Origin: JAWPMT01 sp965215825
GTDB taxonomy: Bacteria > Bacteroidota > Bacteroidia > Cytophagales > Cyclobacteriaceae
DNA length: 64,000 nucleotides
NCBI GenBank assembly: GCA_965215825.1
Contig: CBDCEM010000003.1
Coordinates: 558,001-622,000 of the forward strand
Reading direction: 5' to 3'
Shown: positions 10,701 to 19,164 of the stretch, in pieces
How positions within the stretch are numbered: position 1 is the stretch's first letter
Layout: each line of letters begins with the position of its first letter
Made by a program: the position numbers and the translations under genes
Notes under the pieces: generated by a model
What the model saw: the letters and a program-made list of their open reading frames with translations, nothing else
What the model was told of the DNA's origin: nothing
The model's database searches: none

Positions 10701-11351
10701 TTAAAAAGAGCAAATGAACAATTGAATTCCTGGATACCAGCAGCGGAACTAGCGATTATCGAAAATGAGATCAGGCCGGCTCAGGAAAAAGAACGTCAAT
10801 CTGACAGAGAGGTTTTAGAAAAGGTGATGGAAAAACCTGAAGATCTTTCAAGCCTTAGTGTACCAAACGCAGGACTGGTGTTGTTTTGGCCTTTTTATAA
10901 ACGCCTGTTTTCCATGTTAGGCTATCTGAATGAGGAAGGGGGTTTCAAATCGATTGTGGAACAAAGTCGTGCTGTTCGTTTACTCCATCACATTGGTGGA
11001 TTAGACTGGGACGACCCGGAATACAACCTGACACTGAATAAGATTCTGTGTGGCTTGCCTTTTACTGAACGCATGGAACCCAACCTTGAAATCTCTGAAA
11101 AAGAGATTGCTACGGTTGAGGAAATGCTACATAGTGTTATCCAACATTGGGATCGACTTGGGAATACTTCAATCGAAGGTCTTCGGGATACATTTCTGCG
11201 CAGGAGTGGTATTTTAGAGAAGGATGATGAAAATTGGAACCTCAAAGTTGAGAAGAAAGGTGTAGATGTCCTGATCGATTTTATGCCCTGGTCCTATACT
11301 TCTGTTGTACTGAGTTGGATGCCCAGTGCAATGTATGTGGATTGGAGATGA
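7794..11351 (+). CDS. contractile injection system tape-measure protein
   Basis: A 1185-residue protein whose first 62 residues fit the contractile injection system tape-measure family (Afp14-like): an amphipathic strand, a helix, and then the element IEKLELDLGEM at residues 52–62 ('I.+L.+DLG.i' in the family). The remainder is almost entirely predicted helix with long charged repeats. Such proteins set the length of the inner tube and fill its lumen during assembly. The start is a TTG at 7794, because the preceding gene stops at 7790 and no ATG is in frame between them. Being last in the visible cluster agrees with the usual wedge–wedge–fibre–tape-measure order. The nearby ATPase (Afp15) and cap (Afp16) genes are not downstream and may be upstream of the window. 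Confidence 0.82.
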   Translation: MDYRIDRIKFDVSFSDGEEARDLQDKFFSICRNGLVRTIEGVLEKSDVALSIEKLELDLGEMRRRDLDQKLLDELAEKLTEALQNLVEDLRIDQSSQRFQLEALTLYLEKGLKHWSDLGKMSFHNLFREVLSKSSGALFQFFVDSRYKEAIVARIIFLIDESDYRSLISKLRPAEASFILGFIADVKKVNPITPFSPATSARQLDQSLRELILLDLINEYGSAFNRRMFIERNLRALANEYNLSFLDLLNHFERVLNEEIPFEVSNTFPALIRTLSEKYHREEALTNDQLLDYGEVFQTLIELTGGLHPVLEESFDDILEEYSGELKSYLLLNTRTSDQVKSMVARLNENRLEGLITVIEPDEYEYILTYIRGAKGIAHSKLEHKSDQAMNTQIYEVVFGYLMIDRGSRFNQKAFLRYQLKGLVQTKGISYATILSLLRNSLANMGSVNRSSGMLSFLEEFLSEEETTISYEHTASERPPDNIVLVKEYLKSGAIPIDLRGQQQVSILKFLENSHVDTSMRSDLFEFFLTEQQKVLSSMVDFKPEEFEQIVRILLMERWDFTVSQSNQFVVHLRKIERQAVYPIGYRKVVFQLLISSSFKLTKTSQPLQKVAGVSGISEMLFYQLSEQLSLQNIMAHPDFQNTMDLNQRTETSFTKSRKRLLLAIQDTNRLQEPYEKAAIREAFNKIQESDIDTFSLLDHLKLEEVGFLFEHLEKQHYQKLIEQLVVGKWQILKKSLLLMVKGSTLYQPETSLFFAELYQKRHSNVNEVFSWINQSYQRLRLSKQYLKSIQVQQQKIQKVLDSDDSDSEEGTSISYELETLIKILSEVNLDTTEGNVASIVFNQLFIKDATALFRELRRLSFTSKESRRYVESLGSVNIEQWIRSETGTNHQVFVEYTGTVERLLVEVFRKERSISIDENKLLAIRLMLANRTGNYSLDFEQVLKFYLQELAEHSVFKYQLVQKWLFTGLKRANEQLNSWIPAAELAIIENEIRPAQEKERQSDREVLEKVMEKPEDLSSLSVPNAGLVLFWPFYKRLFSMLGYLNEEGGFKSIVEQSRAVRLLHHIGGLDWDDPEYNLTLNKILCGLPFTERMEPNLEISEKEIATVEEMLHSVIQHWDRLGNTSIEGLRDTFLRRSGILEKDDENWNLKVEKKGVDVLIDFMPWSYTSVVLSWMPSAMYVDWR

Positions 11352-11352
11352 C

Positions 11353-11505
11353 ATGGCTTGCCGCTATTCAAAAAAATATGTGCCTACTTTTTTGTTGACC
11401 GTGATGTCATTAGCGTTGATGTGTGGTGGAAAGTGGAATTGGAGATACGACCTGACTCCTTTAATGAATAAGGTGGTATTTGAAAGAGAAACTAAAGCGC
11501 TATAA
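11353..11505 (+). CDS. possible small membrane or lipoprotein-like peptide
   Basis: A 50-codon open frame starts one base after the tape-measure stop codon. It has a basic N-terminus and a hydrophobic stretch (VPTFLLTVMSLALMC) that resembles a signal peptide. A Cys follows Met, so it is a poor lipobox. The C-terminal half is polar. I do not recognise it. It could be a last small gene of the eCIS operon, a decayed remnant, or chance. Its only support is its tight position and the hydrophobic segment. Confidence 0.25.
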   Translation: MACRYSKKYVPTFLLTVMSLALMCGGKWNWRYDLTPLMNKVVFERETKAL

Positions 11506-11603
11506 AAAAAGAATGGCTACCTCCTTGAGAAATAGCCTTTCGAGAATTATACTACTTAGTTTGTGTTTTATGTCATTTCTATAGGCGCGATGCCCGAGTA
11601 ATT

Positions 11604-11629
11604 AAACCCTGATTGCAATTTTAGGGTTT
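11604..11629 (+). terminator. hairpin downstream of eCIS operon
   Basis: A perfect 7-bp inverted repeat (AAACCCT 11604–11610, AGGGTTT 11623–11629) with a 12-base loop, followed by an AT-rich tract. It lies between the end of the eCIS genes and the insertion sequence. It may be a transcription terminator for the + strand. Confidence 0.35.
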
Positions 11630-11660
11630 CGATATTTTTAGAAATTGTAAAAAAGGCCGA

Positions 11661-11685
11661 AACTCCAGATAAGGGGTTCTTTTTT
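11661..11685 (+). terminator. rho-independent terminator after eCIS operon
   Basis: Stem AACTCC (11661–11666) and GGGGTT (11673–11678), with one G·U pair and a six-base loop, is followed by C and six T residues (11680–11685). This is the classic intrinsic terminator layout. It would stop transcription coming from the eCIS operon before the insertion sequence. Confidence 0.5.
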
Positions 11686-11705
11686 AGTGTTAGAAGAAGC
11701 AATAA

Positions 11706-11739
11706 AAAAGAAGCTGTCTCGAAAGGGTCAGCTTCTTTT
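11706..11739. repeat. IS left terminal repeat with hairpin
   Basis: AAAAGAAGCTG (11706–11716) pairs perfectly with CAGCTTCTTTT (11729–11739), leaving the conserved repeat core TCTCGAAAGGGT in the loop. The T-run after the stem makes it terminator-like on the + strand, and the A-run before it gives the same on the - strand. It combines transposase recognition sequence with probable transcription insulation. Confidence 0.65.
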
Positions 11740-11818
11740 ATTTTATATCCTTGAGTGGTATTTTTAGGTAATACAGACTGAGCTAATGATTGATGAGTTA
11801 AGGAAGCCTTTACCTCAT

Positions 11819-13354
11819 TTAGGCAGCCTTCTTGGCCAGATTATGTGCAATTGCGAGTAATCCTGTTTCGATTGCGACCTTATCCAGGCCCCTAAGGTTA
11901 AACCTTCTAAATCCTTTGTTGTGTTTGATTGCTCCAAAGACAGCTTCAACATCAGCAGGTCGTTTAGATCGATGCTTTTTACCCTCCTCACTGAGCAGCT
12001 TTTCCCTGGCCTTTTTTTTGTGCCTTCTTAGTTTGTGATTGATCTCTACAATCCGATTGCCTCTTGCTTTATGACAAGATGACCTTAATGAGCACCCTTC
12101 ACAGTTCTTGGCCTGGTATCGGATGTATTGTTGTTTAAATCCGCTAGCAGTAATTCTTTCTTTCTCACCAATATTCTCCATTTGTTGCCCTATCGGGCAA
12201 GTCATGGTATCGTTGGATTCGTTGTAGTGGAGGTTATCGGCTTTAAAGGGGTCTTCTTTCCATTTCTTGGTTTGCTCTTTGTGGAAGTAATTGTACTTCA
12301 CATATCCATCAATTTCTTGTTCCTCTAGATATAGATAGTTCTCTTCACTACCAAAACCAGCATCAGCACACACTACAGCAGGGCATGATCCATATAAGTC
12401 ATTGTATTGTTGTAGATGAGGAATGAAGGTGAGTGTGTCGGTTGGGTTTTGATGTAGACTGTAATTAATGATGAACTGATCTGAGGTACTCATTTGTAGA
12501 TTATAGCCAGGTTTTAGCTGACCATTGAGCATGTGATCTTCCTTCATCCTCATGAATGTGGCATCAGGATCGGTTTTAGAAAAACTGTTTCTCTTGCCTA
12601 ATGTGGCCTCTTTCTTCTCATAATCATCCAGCTTGTCAGGCCAGTTCTTGCGAGCATAGTTTAGCTTCTGCTTTACCTTTTTATCGACTTGTTTACCTTC
12701 CAGTGCCTGATCGATCTTGTCAATGGTTTGTCTGACTTTCTGACTATCAATCTCATTAAAATCAACTGACTGCAGGTCCTTCAACTCCTCTTCAGCTACC
12801 TGTTGAGTATAACTCCATAGGTCATCAAGTTGCTTGGCAATACGTTTTTTGCTGGTCTTGATCGCTCTACCCCAAACGAAAGAATACTTGTTTGCATTGG
12901 CCTCAATCTTGGTCCCATCAGTGTAAAGTTGCTTGATACTCACCAAGCCTTCTTCAACCAATAATCCCACAATCTGACCAAAGATTTGACGTAAACTGTC
13001 TTTCAAACGCTCGCTACGAAAACGTGCTAAGGTGTTGTGGTCTGGTTTACTCATACCACTAAGCCACATCAAGTGAATATTCTCCTTCAAGCCAGCTTCC
13101 ATTTTACGTGAAGAGAAAATGTTCGTCAGATAACAGTAAACCATAACCTTCAGCAGCATACGTGGATGATATACTGAAGTGCCTCCGGGTTTGTATTGCT
13201 TAAGCAACACATCAATGTTGATTTGATCAATCACTTGGCTAACAACTCGAACAGGATGATTCGCTTCAATGAGTTCCTCCAAGGAAGGAGGAAGAAGCAT
13301 CGGTTGGTTCTGGTCGTAAGGCTTAAAATGTAGATTCTTGGATGTCTCTTTCAC
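11819..13354 (-). CDS. IS1182-family transposase
   Basis: A complete 511-residue DDE transposase. The N-terminal part (about 20–150) is the DUF772-type domain. The C-terminal part is a DDE_Tnp_1-type catalytic domain. Probable catalytic residues are Asp146 (YTDGTKIEAN), Asp331 (CADAGFGSEENY) and Glu470 (DVEAVFGAIKHNK). Cys386, Cys418, Cys421 and Cys427 form the usual cysteine cluster inserted before the Glu. No frameshift or internal stop is present, so the element is probably active or recently so. It ends 93 bases from the left terminal repeat and starts 52 bases inside the right one. Confidence 0.93.
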   Translation of the reverse strand: MKETSKNLHFKPYDQNQPMLLPPSLEELIEANHPVRVVSQVIDQINIDVLLKQYKPGGTSVYHPRMLLKVMVYCYLTNIFSSRKMEAGLKENIHLMWLSGMSKPDHNTLARFRSERLKDSLRQIFGQIVGLLVEEGLVSIKQLYTDGTKIEANANKYSFVWGRAIKTSKKRIAKQLDDLWSYTQQVAEEELKDLQSVDFNEIDSQKVRQTIDKIDQALEGKQVDKKVKQKLNYARKNWPDKLDDYEKKEATLGKRNSFSKTDPDATFMRMKEDHMLNGQLKPGYNLQMSTSDQFIINYSLHQNPTDTLTFIPHLQQYNDLYGSCPAVVCADAGFGSEENYLYLEEQEIDGYVKYNYFHKEQTKKWKEDPFKADNLHYNESNDTMTCPIGQQMENIGEKERITASGFKQQYIRYQAKNCEGCSLRSSCHKARGNRIVEINHKLRRHKKKAREKLLSEEGKKHRSKRPADVEAVFGAIKHNKGFRRFNLRGLDKVAIETGLLAIAHNLAKKAA

Positions 13355-13405
13355 ATCCCCAAGATAATAAGATTACAAATAGCTGTTAAATAAATTAACC
13401 AAAAA

Positions 13406-13433
13406 AAGAGAGTGCCTTTTGAGACACCCTCTT
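13406..13433. repeat. IS right terminal repeat with hairpin
   Basis: On the minus strand the stem AAGAGGGTG (13433–13425) pairs with CACTCTCTT (13414–13406) with one G·U pair, and the loop is TCTCAAAAGG followed by T residues. The loop matches the left end while the stem differs but still pairs. Confidence 0.6.
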
Positions 13434-13470
13434 GAATCAAAAAACCTAGACTTAATTGGTCCTTCGTAGC

Positions 13471-14517
13471 CTAGTTCGTCAAGTTGAAATCACCCAGGGT
13501 AAGGGTGTTTCCAGCAAAATCCTGTACTGAGAGACTCAATACGGCAGCACCGGATCCACTATATGCGTAATCCAGGGTCAGGCCGTCTTCCTCCATGCTA
13601 ATGTCAAGTGCCTCACCATCAAGACTTGCAGTAACAACTCCAATCTCTTCGCTGAAGACCAACAATACACGGTTGCCTGTTGAAGCATCTCCTGCCAACG
13701 TTGGCACCACATTATCGACTTCAATTAGAGAGGCTAGGGATACAGCTTCCATTGCAAAACCATCGACACTTACAGCAGAAGCGTTAGTGATTTCGAATGA
13801 AATAGCATCTGAAGCCGCAGCACCAGCTGTGTAATCGAAGTAATAGATTGTATTATCATCCTCATCTAACATCGATTGTACCGCGCCTATTGTATCGTCG
13901 GTGTTTCCAGAAGTAGAAGTTCTCGTAATCGTTGGTAACGTTTCAAGCGTAGATCCCAGGTCATTTTCGAATTCTAAGAAGATTCGCTCTGCCTGTCCTG
14001 CTCGAATGATACCGTCCGTATCAAGCGAGTTATCTGTGAGTTCTACAGTTTCCGTTAAGATACTTTGATCAAAATCACCGGCAACATTGAACTCTCTGGT
14101 ATTTCCGTTACTTGATCGATAAACGATGCCATTGCTTGTTAATGTGGAGCTGAAATCAAATTCATCTCCTTCAGACAAGGTTGACACATCTACACCCAAA
14201 GCACTGGCAATTTCCGCAACAGAGAAACTACCTGAGTAGTTACCGCTTGTCGCAGCCGTGATCAACACGCCAGAATTTGTACCATCAGTTACGCTCAGTT
14301 CAAATTGATCAACAGTCGTTCCAATGAATTCTACTTCAAATGAAACAGCTGAAGCTGGATCTGATAATAATAGATTACCGGATGGTTCGTCTACCCATGC
14401 TGCTAAAGCAGCGGCTTCGGTACCTTCGTTGAAGGCCTCGAATTGACCAGCTCGGTCGCATGAGAGGGCCAATATGGCCAGTGCTCCCACAGCTATGATA
14501 TTTCGGATATTTTTCAT
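13471..14517 (-). CDS. outer-membrane lipoprotein of the SusC/SusD operon
   Basis: A protein of about 348 residues with a lipoprotein signal peptide ending in LALSC, so it is lipidated at Cys20. It is rich in Ala, Ser, Thr and Asp and probably all beta. The C-terminal 80 residues (from VVPTLAGDAS to the end) resemble a bacterial Ig-like domain. It is the third gene after SusC and SusD and probably a surface accessory protein in the position of SusE/SusF, though I see no clear sequence match to those. I chose the ATG at 14517 because it gives the normal signal peptide. An upstream ATG at 14529 overlaps the SusD stop codon (TAATG) and would add four residues. The ligand is unknown. Confidence 0.7.
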   Translation of the reverse strand: MKNIRNIIAVGALAILALSCDRAGQFEAFNEGTEAAALAAWVDEPSGNLLLSDPASAVSFEVEFIGTTVDQFELSVTDGTNSGVLITAATSGNYSGSFSVAEIASALGVDVSTLSEGDEFDFSSTLTSNGIVYRSSNGNTREFNVAGDFDQSILTETVELTDNSLDTDGIIRAGQAERIFLEFENDLGSTLETLPTITRTSTSGNTDDTIGAVQSMLDEDDNTIYYFDYTAGAAASDAISFEITNASAVSVDGFAMEAVSLASLIEVDNVVPTLAGDASTGNRVLLVFSEEIGVVTASLDGEALDISMEEDGLTLDYAYSGSGAAVLSLSVQDFAGNTLTLGDFNLTN

Positions 14518-14528
14518 CGTTATATACA

Positions 14529-15842
14529 TTAGTTATCCCAGTCTACACGTTCGAACAGAATATTAGAATTTGGCTCCGGAGCATTTGAATTGAACAAATA
14601 CTCGTTAAAGCTGTAATCCCATCTTCTTGGAACCTGAGTTCCGGAAACAGGGGTCAAAGCAGGAATACCTGTTCTTCTCCAATCACTAAATACTTCAGAC
14701 TGGGTAAACAGTCCAATGTATTTCTGAATCATGATGTCCTCCAATGTGATGTTACCTTCACCTGGGTCTACTGAGCTTTGAGCCACATAAGCGTCATACC
14801 CTTCAGGAACACCAGCTTCAGCAAATGAAGCCTCGATACCGTTGAGATAAGCTTCTCTGATCGTTGCTGCAGAACCTCCGGTGCGGAAAGCTGTTTCAGC
14901 AATCACAAATTGCATCTCGCGATAGGAGATCATTTCCTGACGATAAGTAGCTGACAGATATGGATGAGAGCCATCGAAAGTGATGTCCCACATTCCAAGA
15001 CGAGCTTCGTCATTCAGTCCTTCCATGATTCCTCTCATCGTAGGGTGGAATTCGATATCTCCCGTACGTCCGATGTTGAATCGGTACCATGGAGCACCGG
15101 CAGCCACACTAGGATAAGTGTACGCCATGTTTTCAGAAGCACCTTCATAAGCAGCTTGTGCGAAAGTCAATGCCTGGCTGTAGTTCCCCTGGTGCAGGTG
15201 TGCACGGGCCAGCAAAGCATTTGCAGACTTAATCCACAAACTGATGTCTCCACCATGAAGAACATCTTCGCTGCCAGGTACTACAGCTCCTGCAGAACCA
15301 TTGAACAAAGTGATGGCTTCTTCTAACTGAGCAATGATCGCTGGGTAGATTACACCAGCCTGATCCTCAAATACAGGATTGAAGTTGTCAGAACCCTGAA
15401 TGGCTTCTGAAAAAGGAATATCTCCCCAAACATCAGTAGCCATCATCCATGCCGAAGCTTCCAAAACGTTAGCTACACCTAAATAATGATTGTACCCATT
15501 GTCTACAGACTGTTGTTTAATGCTGACCAATTCTACAAGAGCATTCTCATAGATTTCTTGCCAGGCATTATCAAATCTGTTTGGAGTAAGCACGTACTGA
15601 TCAAAGGAAGTCCACTGTCGGGCAACCCCCTGTACTTGTTGCATGAACATGGTATTGAATCGGGAGAACGCCCCGCCCCATACATCTACAAGGATTAACT
15701 CTACATTGGCCAATTGACCGGAGACGGAGACACTAATTGGTTTATTAGGATCCACATTTTGATCCGCCAAAAAGTCCTCGCAAGAGAATGCCGACAACAT
15801 CAAGGTCAGCATCAATATGACTTTATACTTTCTTAATTTCAT
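14529..15842 (-). CDS. SusD/RagB-like nutrient-binding lipoprotein
   Basis: A 437-residue SusD-like protein, the surface lid that binds substrate over the SusC channel. The signal peptide ends with the lipobox LSAFSC, putting the lipidated Cys at residue 21. The body fits the SusD-like group 2 pattern: helical TPR-like segments (NRFDNAWQEIYENALVEL, ANVLEASAWMMATDVWGDIPFSEA) and a late FSDWRRTGIP motif. It is ten bases downstream of susC on the same strand and overlaps the following lipoprotein's possible start, so the three form an operon. The substrate cannot be told from sequence; no glycosidase or peptidase gene is next to it. Confidence 0.93.
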   Translation of the reverse strand: MKLRKYKVILMLTLMLSAFSCEDFLADQNVDPNKPISVSVSGQLANVELILVDVWGGAFSRFNTMFMQQVQGVARQWTSFDQYVLTPNRFDNAWQEIYENALVELVSIKQQSVDNGYNHYLGVANVLEASAWMMATDVWGDIPFSEAIQGSDNFNPVFEDQAGVIYPAIIAQLEEAITLFNGSAGAVVPGSEDVLHGGDISLWIKSANALLARAHLHQGNYSQALTFAQAAYEGASENMAYTYPSVAAGAPWYRFNIGRTGDIEFHPTMRGIMEGLNDEARLGMWDITFDGSHPYLSATYRQEMISYREMQFVIAETAFRTGGSAATIREAYLNGIEASFAEAGVPEGYDAYVAQSSVDPGEGNITLEDIMIQKYIGLFTQSEVFSDWRRTGIPALTPVSGTQVPRRWDYSFNEYLFNSNAPEPNSNILFERVDWDN

Positions 15843-15852
15843 GATCTAACGA

Positions 15853-18800
15853 TTAAAAGTTAAGTGACAGTTTGAACAGGGCCGTTTTTGTACTAGGCTG
15901 GTTGAAATAATCAAATCCTTGACCATTTCCAGTACCTGTCAAACTTGTCTCTGGATCGACACCATCGTACTCAGTAGTGAACCACAGGTTACGACCAATG
16001 AATCCGATTGATCCGCCTTTGATGAAGCTCTGTCCGAAGAAAGTGCCTGGAAGGGCGTAAGAAACGGATACTTCTCTCAAACGAACCCATCCACCATCTT
16101 GTACAAACTGCTCTCCTACGGCGCCAAAGCCACCAAGAGAAGACTGCCAGTAGTTTTGGTCTCGTACCACAGGAATATTATTCGCTACATAAGAAGGATT
16201 GTCAGCGTCGCCAACGTTGATTACACCAGGTAATGCAACTGGAACTTCGCCCCTTGTTTCTGCAGTCAGCTGAGATCTTCCGAAGAAAGACAATGCCCAT
16301 GCAGTACCATTCCAAAGATCACCACCTTGTCTCCAGTCAATTAGGAAACCTGCAGTGAATCGCTTGTAAGTGAAGGTGTTATTCCAACCTGCAATCCAAT
16401 CTGGATTAGGGTTACCGATCGCGCGCTGAGTTTGATCCACCAATTGATACCCGTACTCACTTGAAGAAGGATCGCTATTGATCACAATTTGACCACCAGG
16501 GATGTTCAAATCAGTATCGCGATCAGTTCCAGCATCTTCTCTCAAATAGGCTCCACCGAAGATGGCACCATACTGATTGCCAGTTACAAGGTAGCTACCT
16601 GCACTGTTAAATCCAGCCAGGAACAATCGCTCAATACCTGGAGCCAATTGCTTAACAATAGACTCATTTTTCGTCCAGTTAATTTGAGTATTCCACTGGA
16701 AATCACCAACACTAACAGGAGTAGCATTCAATGTGATCTCCCATCCTTTTGACTCCAGGATACCCGCATTCTGCCACACACTGGAATAACCTGTTGATCT
16801 TGGTAGGGAAGCGTTAAGGATAGCATCCTCTGTTTCACGGTTGAAGTAGGTAACATCTAATCCTACTTTGCCATTTAGGAATCTCAAATCCAAACCAAAT
16901 TCTACAGTAGTAGAAAGCTCAGGCGTCAATTGAGGATTTCCCAACTGATTATCAAGCTCGAATGAAGTTTGTCCTCCAATTGGCCATGCAATTGTAGGTC
17001 CCCATCCGTCACCAACTGCGTTAGTTTCATAAGGAGTACTGGTAAGATAAGCAAACGGAGGAGGTCCGCCTACTTGTGCCCATGAAGCACGGAACTTACC
17101 GAAAGATAAGATATTGTTGTCAGGAATCATCTCGGTGAAGGCGTAGGAAAGTGAAACAGAAGGGTAGAAGAACCCTACATCGCCGGCACTGAACTCTTTA
17201 CCTGGAACAACAAGACGAGAATCATAATCCTGACGTGCACTTACGGTTAAGAAAACTGTATTTCTCCAGCTACCTTCAACCTGACCGAAAATACCAAGCT
17301 GACGGTACCTTGTGTCATCTTCGATTGAACTGATAGTAGAAGCGTTACTGATGTCCTCAAATCCCTGAATGGTCAATCCGTCACCCTGAGTATAAGAGTT
17401 TCGGTCATTATAGGTGAAGACGTTGATTCCTCCTGTGTAATTCAAGGCAAATTCGTTTGACAACTGACCTTGGCCGGAAATACTGGCAATTATATCTGTC
17501 TGAGTCGTGGTATAGTCATCAGTAAATACCTGACCATTGGGGTTTGTTCTTGAGTTGATCTCGAAGTTCTGCTCCCTAATGTCGTTGGTCACATCGGTAC
17601 CTACGTTTACAGATAGATTCAACCAATCGCTGAAAGCATAATTGACTTTGAAGCTACCAAAAACACGATTGACCTGCTCGTCACGAAGGGCATTGTTGAT
17701 CACCCAGTAAGGATTGTCATATCCGCCACCTCCGCGGTAGTTACGCTGAGCACCGTTAGCAAAGATGTAAGAAGAAGGCTGATCAACCGCGTCAAATCCA
17801 AATCCATTCGAGTTGTCGAAGGAGATAGGGGTACGATAAAGCCCTAATAACAGCCCTGAAGTATTAGAACCTTGTTGGATTCTGTTTAGATCAGATCTTG
17901 CATAGTTAATGGTTGCTGCAAATGATAACTTTTCAGTCGCCTGAAGTGTACTGGCTAAACCAATGGTTCTTCTATTGTACTCTTCATTTGGAATGATACC
18001 TTCCTGATCATGATTAGAGAATGAGAATCGGAATGTAGCTACTTCATTGCCTCCCTGGATACTCAACGAATTAGAGATCGTTGTACCAGTTTGGTAAAAG
18101 TCATTCAGGTTATCGTATGTATTGGCACGAGTACCGTTACCTGTTCCAGCAGGAACAAGGAAGCCATTGTTATCATAAAGATAATTTCCGTCTGCATCAA
18201 AGGCCCTTGAGCCAGGTGCATTCTCGTGATTTGGATCAGTTGCATACTCTAAATCACTTATTCTGGGCCCCCAGGATCCAGAAGAACCTGTAGAAGGATC
18301 ACGATAGCTACCGTTAGTTCCTTGTGCATAGATATTTTGCAATTTGGGGTTTCGGGTAATGTTATCGAAAGCTACGGAATTCGTGAAATTAACCCGTAAT
18401 CCGCTTCCTTTTTGTCCTTTTTTAGTGGTAATCACAAGCACGCCTGAAGCACCAGCAGTACCGTAAAGAGCAGTAGCAGCAGCACCTTTTAAGACACTTA
18501 CCGTTTCAATGTCCTCAACATTGAGGTCCATCAATCGGTTACTTGTTGCTGTTCCATTGGTGTTAGTTGCTGATGCATTGGCATCACTATTATTGGAGTC
18601 ATTGTTAGTACGAACTCCGTCGATAACGATCAAAGGTTGATTGTTACCCACCATAGAAGTTACACCACGAATCAGAATTCTGGATCCGCCACCTGCGGAA
18701 CCGGAAGATCGGGTGATCTGCACACCAGCGGCTTTACCTACTAATGCATCAACCGCACTGACGGCTCCGGAGTTAGTAAGCGCTTTGCTTTCCACTTCCT

Positions 18801-19164
18801 GAACTGCGAATCCGAGTGCTTTCTTGTCCCGGGCAACTCCCAGGGCAGTAACAACTACTTCCTGAAGTTCAGTCACATCAGATTTCATTGTAATATCGAC
18901 TACTGATCGAGACCCGATCTCAGCCTCCTGACTGACCATGCCGATAAACGAATACACTAATGTGCCTCCGTTACCGGGGACGGTTAGGCGGTAAGTCCCG
19001 TCCAGGCTGGTGGTTGTACCGTTGGCGGTACCTTTCAAGATGACGTTGGCGCCTGGTACTGGCTCCCCCGAATCATCTATCACCTTACCTGAAACCGTTC
19101 TGTCTTGTGCCTGGATTGTAAAAGTCAAACCGAAGCACAAAACCAAGAGTAAAATGTTCCTCAT
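15853..19164 (-). CDS. SusC/RagA-family TonB-dependent outer-membrane transporter
   Basis: A 1103-residue TonB-linked channel that imports a ligand handed over by its SusD partner. It has a signal peptide (residues 1–19), a carboxypeptidase-D-like regulatory domain at about 22–100 (VSGKVIDDSGEPVPGANVIL), a plug domain at about 115–235 (IRGVTSMVGNNQPLIVIDGV, then VLKGAAATALYGTAGASGVL), and a long beta-barrel ending in the aromatic-terminated strand FKLSLNF. It is the first gene of a three-gene operon with a 380-base upstream region. The length is normal for the family and there is no sigma-regulating N-terminal extension, so control by an adjacent anti-sigma factor is unlikely. Confidence 0.96.
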   Translation of the reverse strand: MRNILLLVLCFGLTFTIQAQDRTVSGKVIDDSGEPVPGANVILKGTANGTTTSLDGTYRLTVPGNGGTLVYSFIGMVSQEAEIGSRSVVDITMKSDVTELQEVVVTALGVARDKKALGFAVQEVESKALTNSGAVSAVDALVGKAAGVQITRSSGSAGGGSRILIRGVTSMVGNNQPLIVIDGVRTNNDSNNSDANASATNTNGTATSNRLMDLNVEDIETVSVLKGAAATALYGTAGASGVLVITTKKGQKGSGLRVNFTNSVAFDNITRNPKLQNIYAQGTNGSYRDPSTGSSGSWGPRISDLEYATDPNHENAPGSRAFDADGNYLYDNNGFLVPAGTGNGTRANTYDNLNDFYQTGTTISNSLSIQGGNEVATFRFSFSNHDQEGIIPNEEYNRRTIGLASTLQATEKLSFAATINYARSDLNRIQQGSNTSGLLLGLYRTPISFDNSNGFGFDAVDQPSSYIFANGAQRNYRGGGGYDNPYWVINNALRDEQVNRVFGSFKVNYAFSDWLNLSVNVGTDVTNDIREQNFEINSRTNPNGQVFTDDYTTTQTDIIASISGQGQLSNEFALNYTGGINVFTYNDRNSYTQGDGLTIQGFEDISNASTISSIEDDTRYRQLGIFGQVEGSWRNTVFLTVSARQDYDSRLVVPGKEFSAGDVGFFYPSVSLSYAFTEMIPDNNILSFGKFRASWAQVGGPPPFAYLTSTPYETNAVGDGWGPTIAWPIGGQTSFELDNQLGNPQLTPELSTTVEFGLDLRFLNGKVGLDVTYFNRETEDAILNASLPRSTGYSSVWQNAGILESKGWEITLNATPVSVGDFQWNTQINWTKNESIVKQLAPGIERLFLAGFNSAGSYLVTGNQYGAIFGGAYLREDAGTDRDTDLNIPGGQIVINSDPSSSEYGYQLVDQTQRAIGNPNPDWIAGWNNTFTYKRFTAGFLIDWRQGGDLWNGTAWALSFFGRSQLTAETRGEVPVALPGVINVGDADNPSYVANNIPVVRDQNYWQSSLGGFGAVGEQFVQDGGWVRLREVSVSYALPGTFFGQSFIKGGSIGFIGRNLWFTTEYDGVDPETSLTGTGNGQGFDYFNQPSTKTALFKLSLNF

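Larger units (their letters stand above)
11708..13433 (-). mobile_element. IS1182-family insertion sequence
   Basis: The element consists of one transposase gene on the minus strand bounded by related terminal inverted repeats. The left end reads GAAGCTGTCTCGAAAGG (11710–11726). The right end, read on the minus strand, is GAGGGTGTCTCAAAAGG (13431–13415), so 14 of 17 bases agree. I could not identify a target-site duplication with confidence. It sits between the terminators of the eCIS operon and the 3' end of the SusC/SusD operon and does not visibly break a gene. Each end is also a self-complementary hairpin. Confidence 0.8.
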
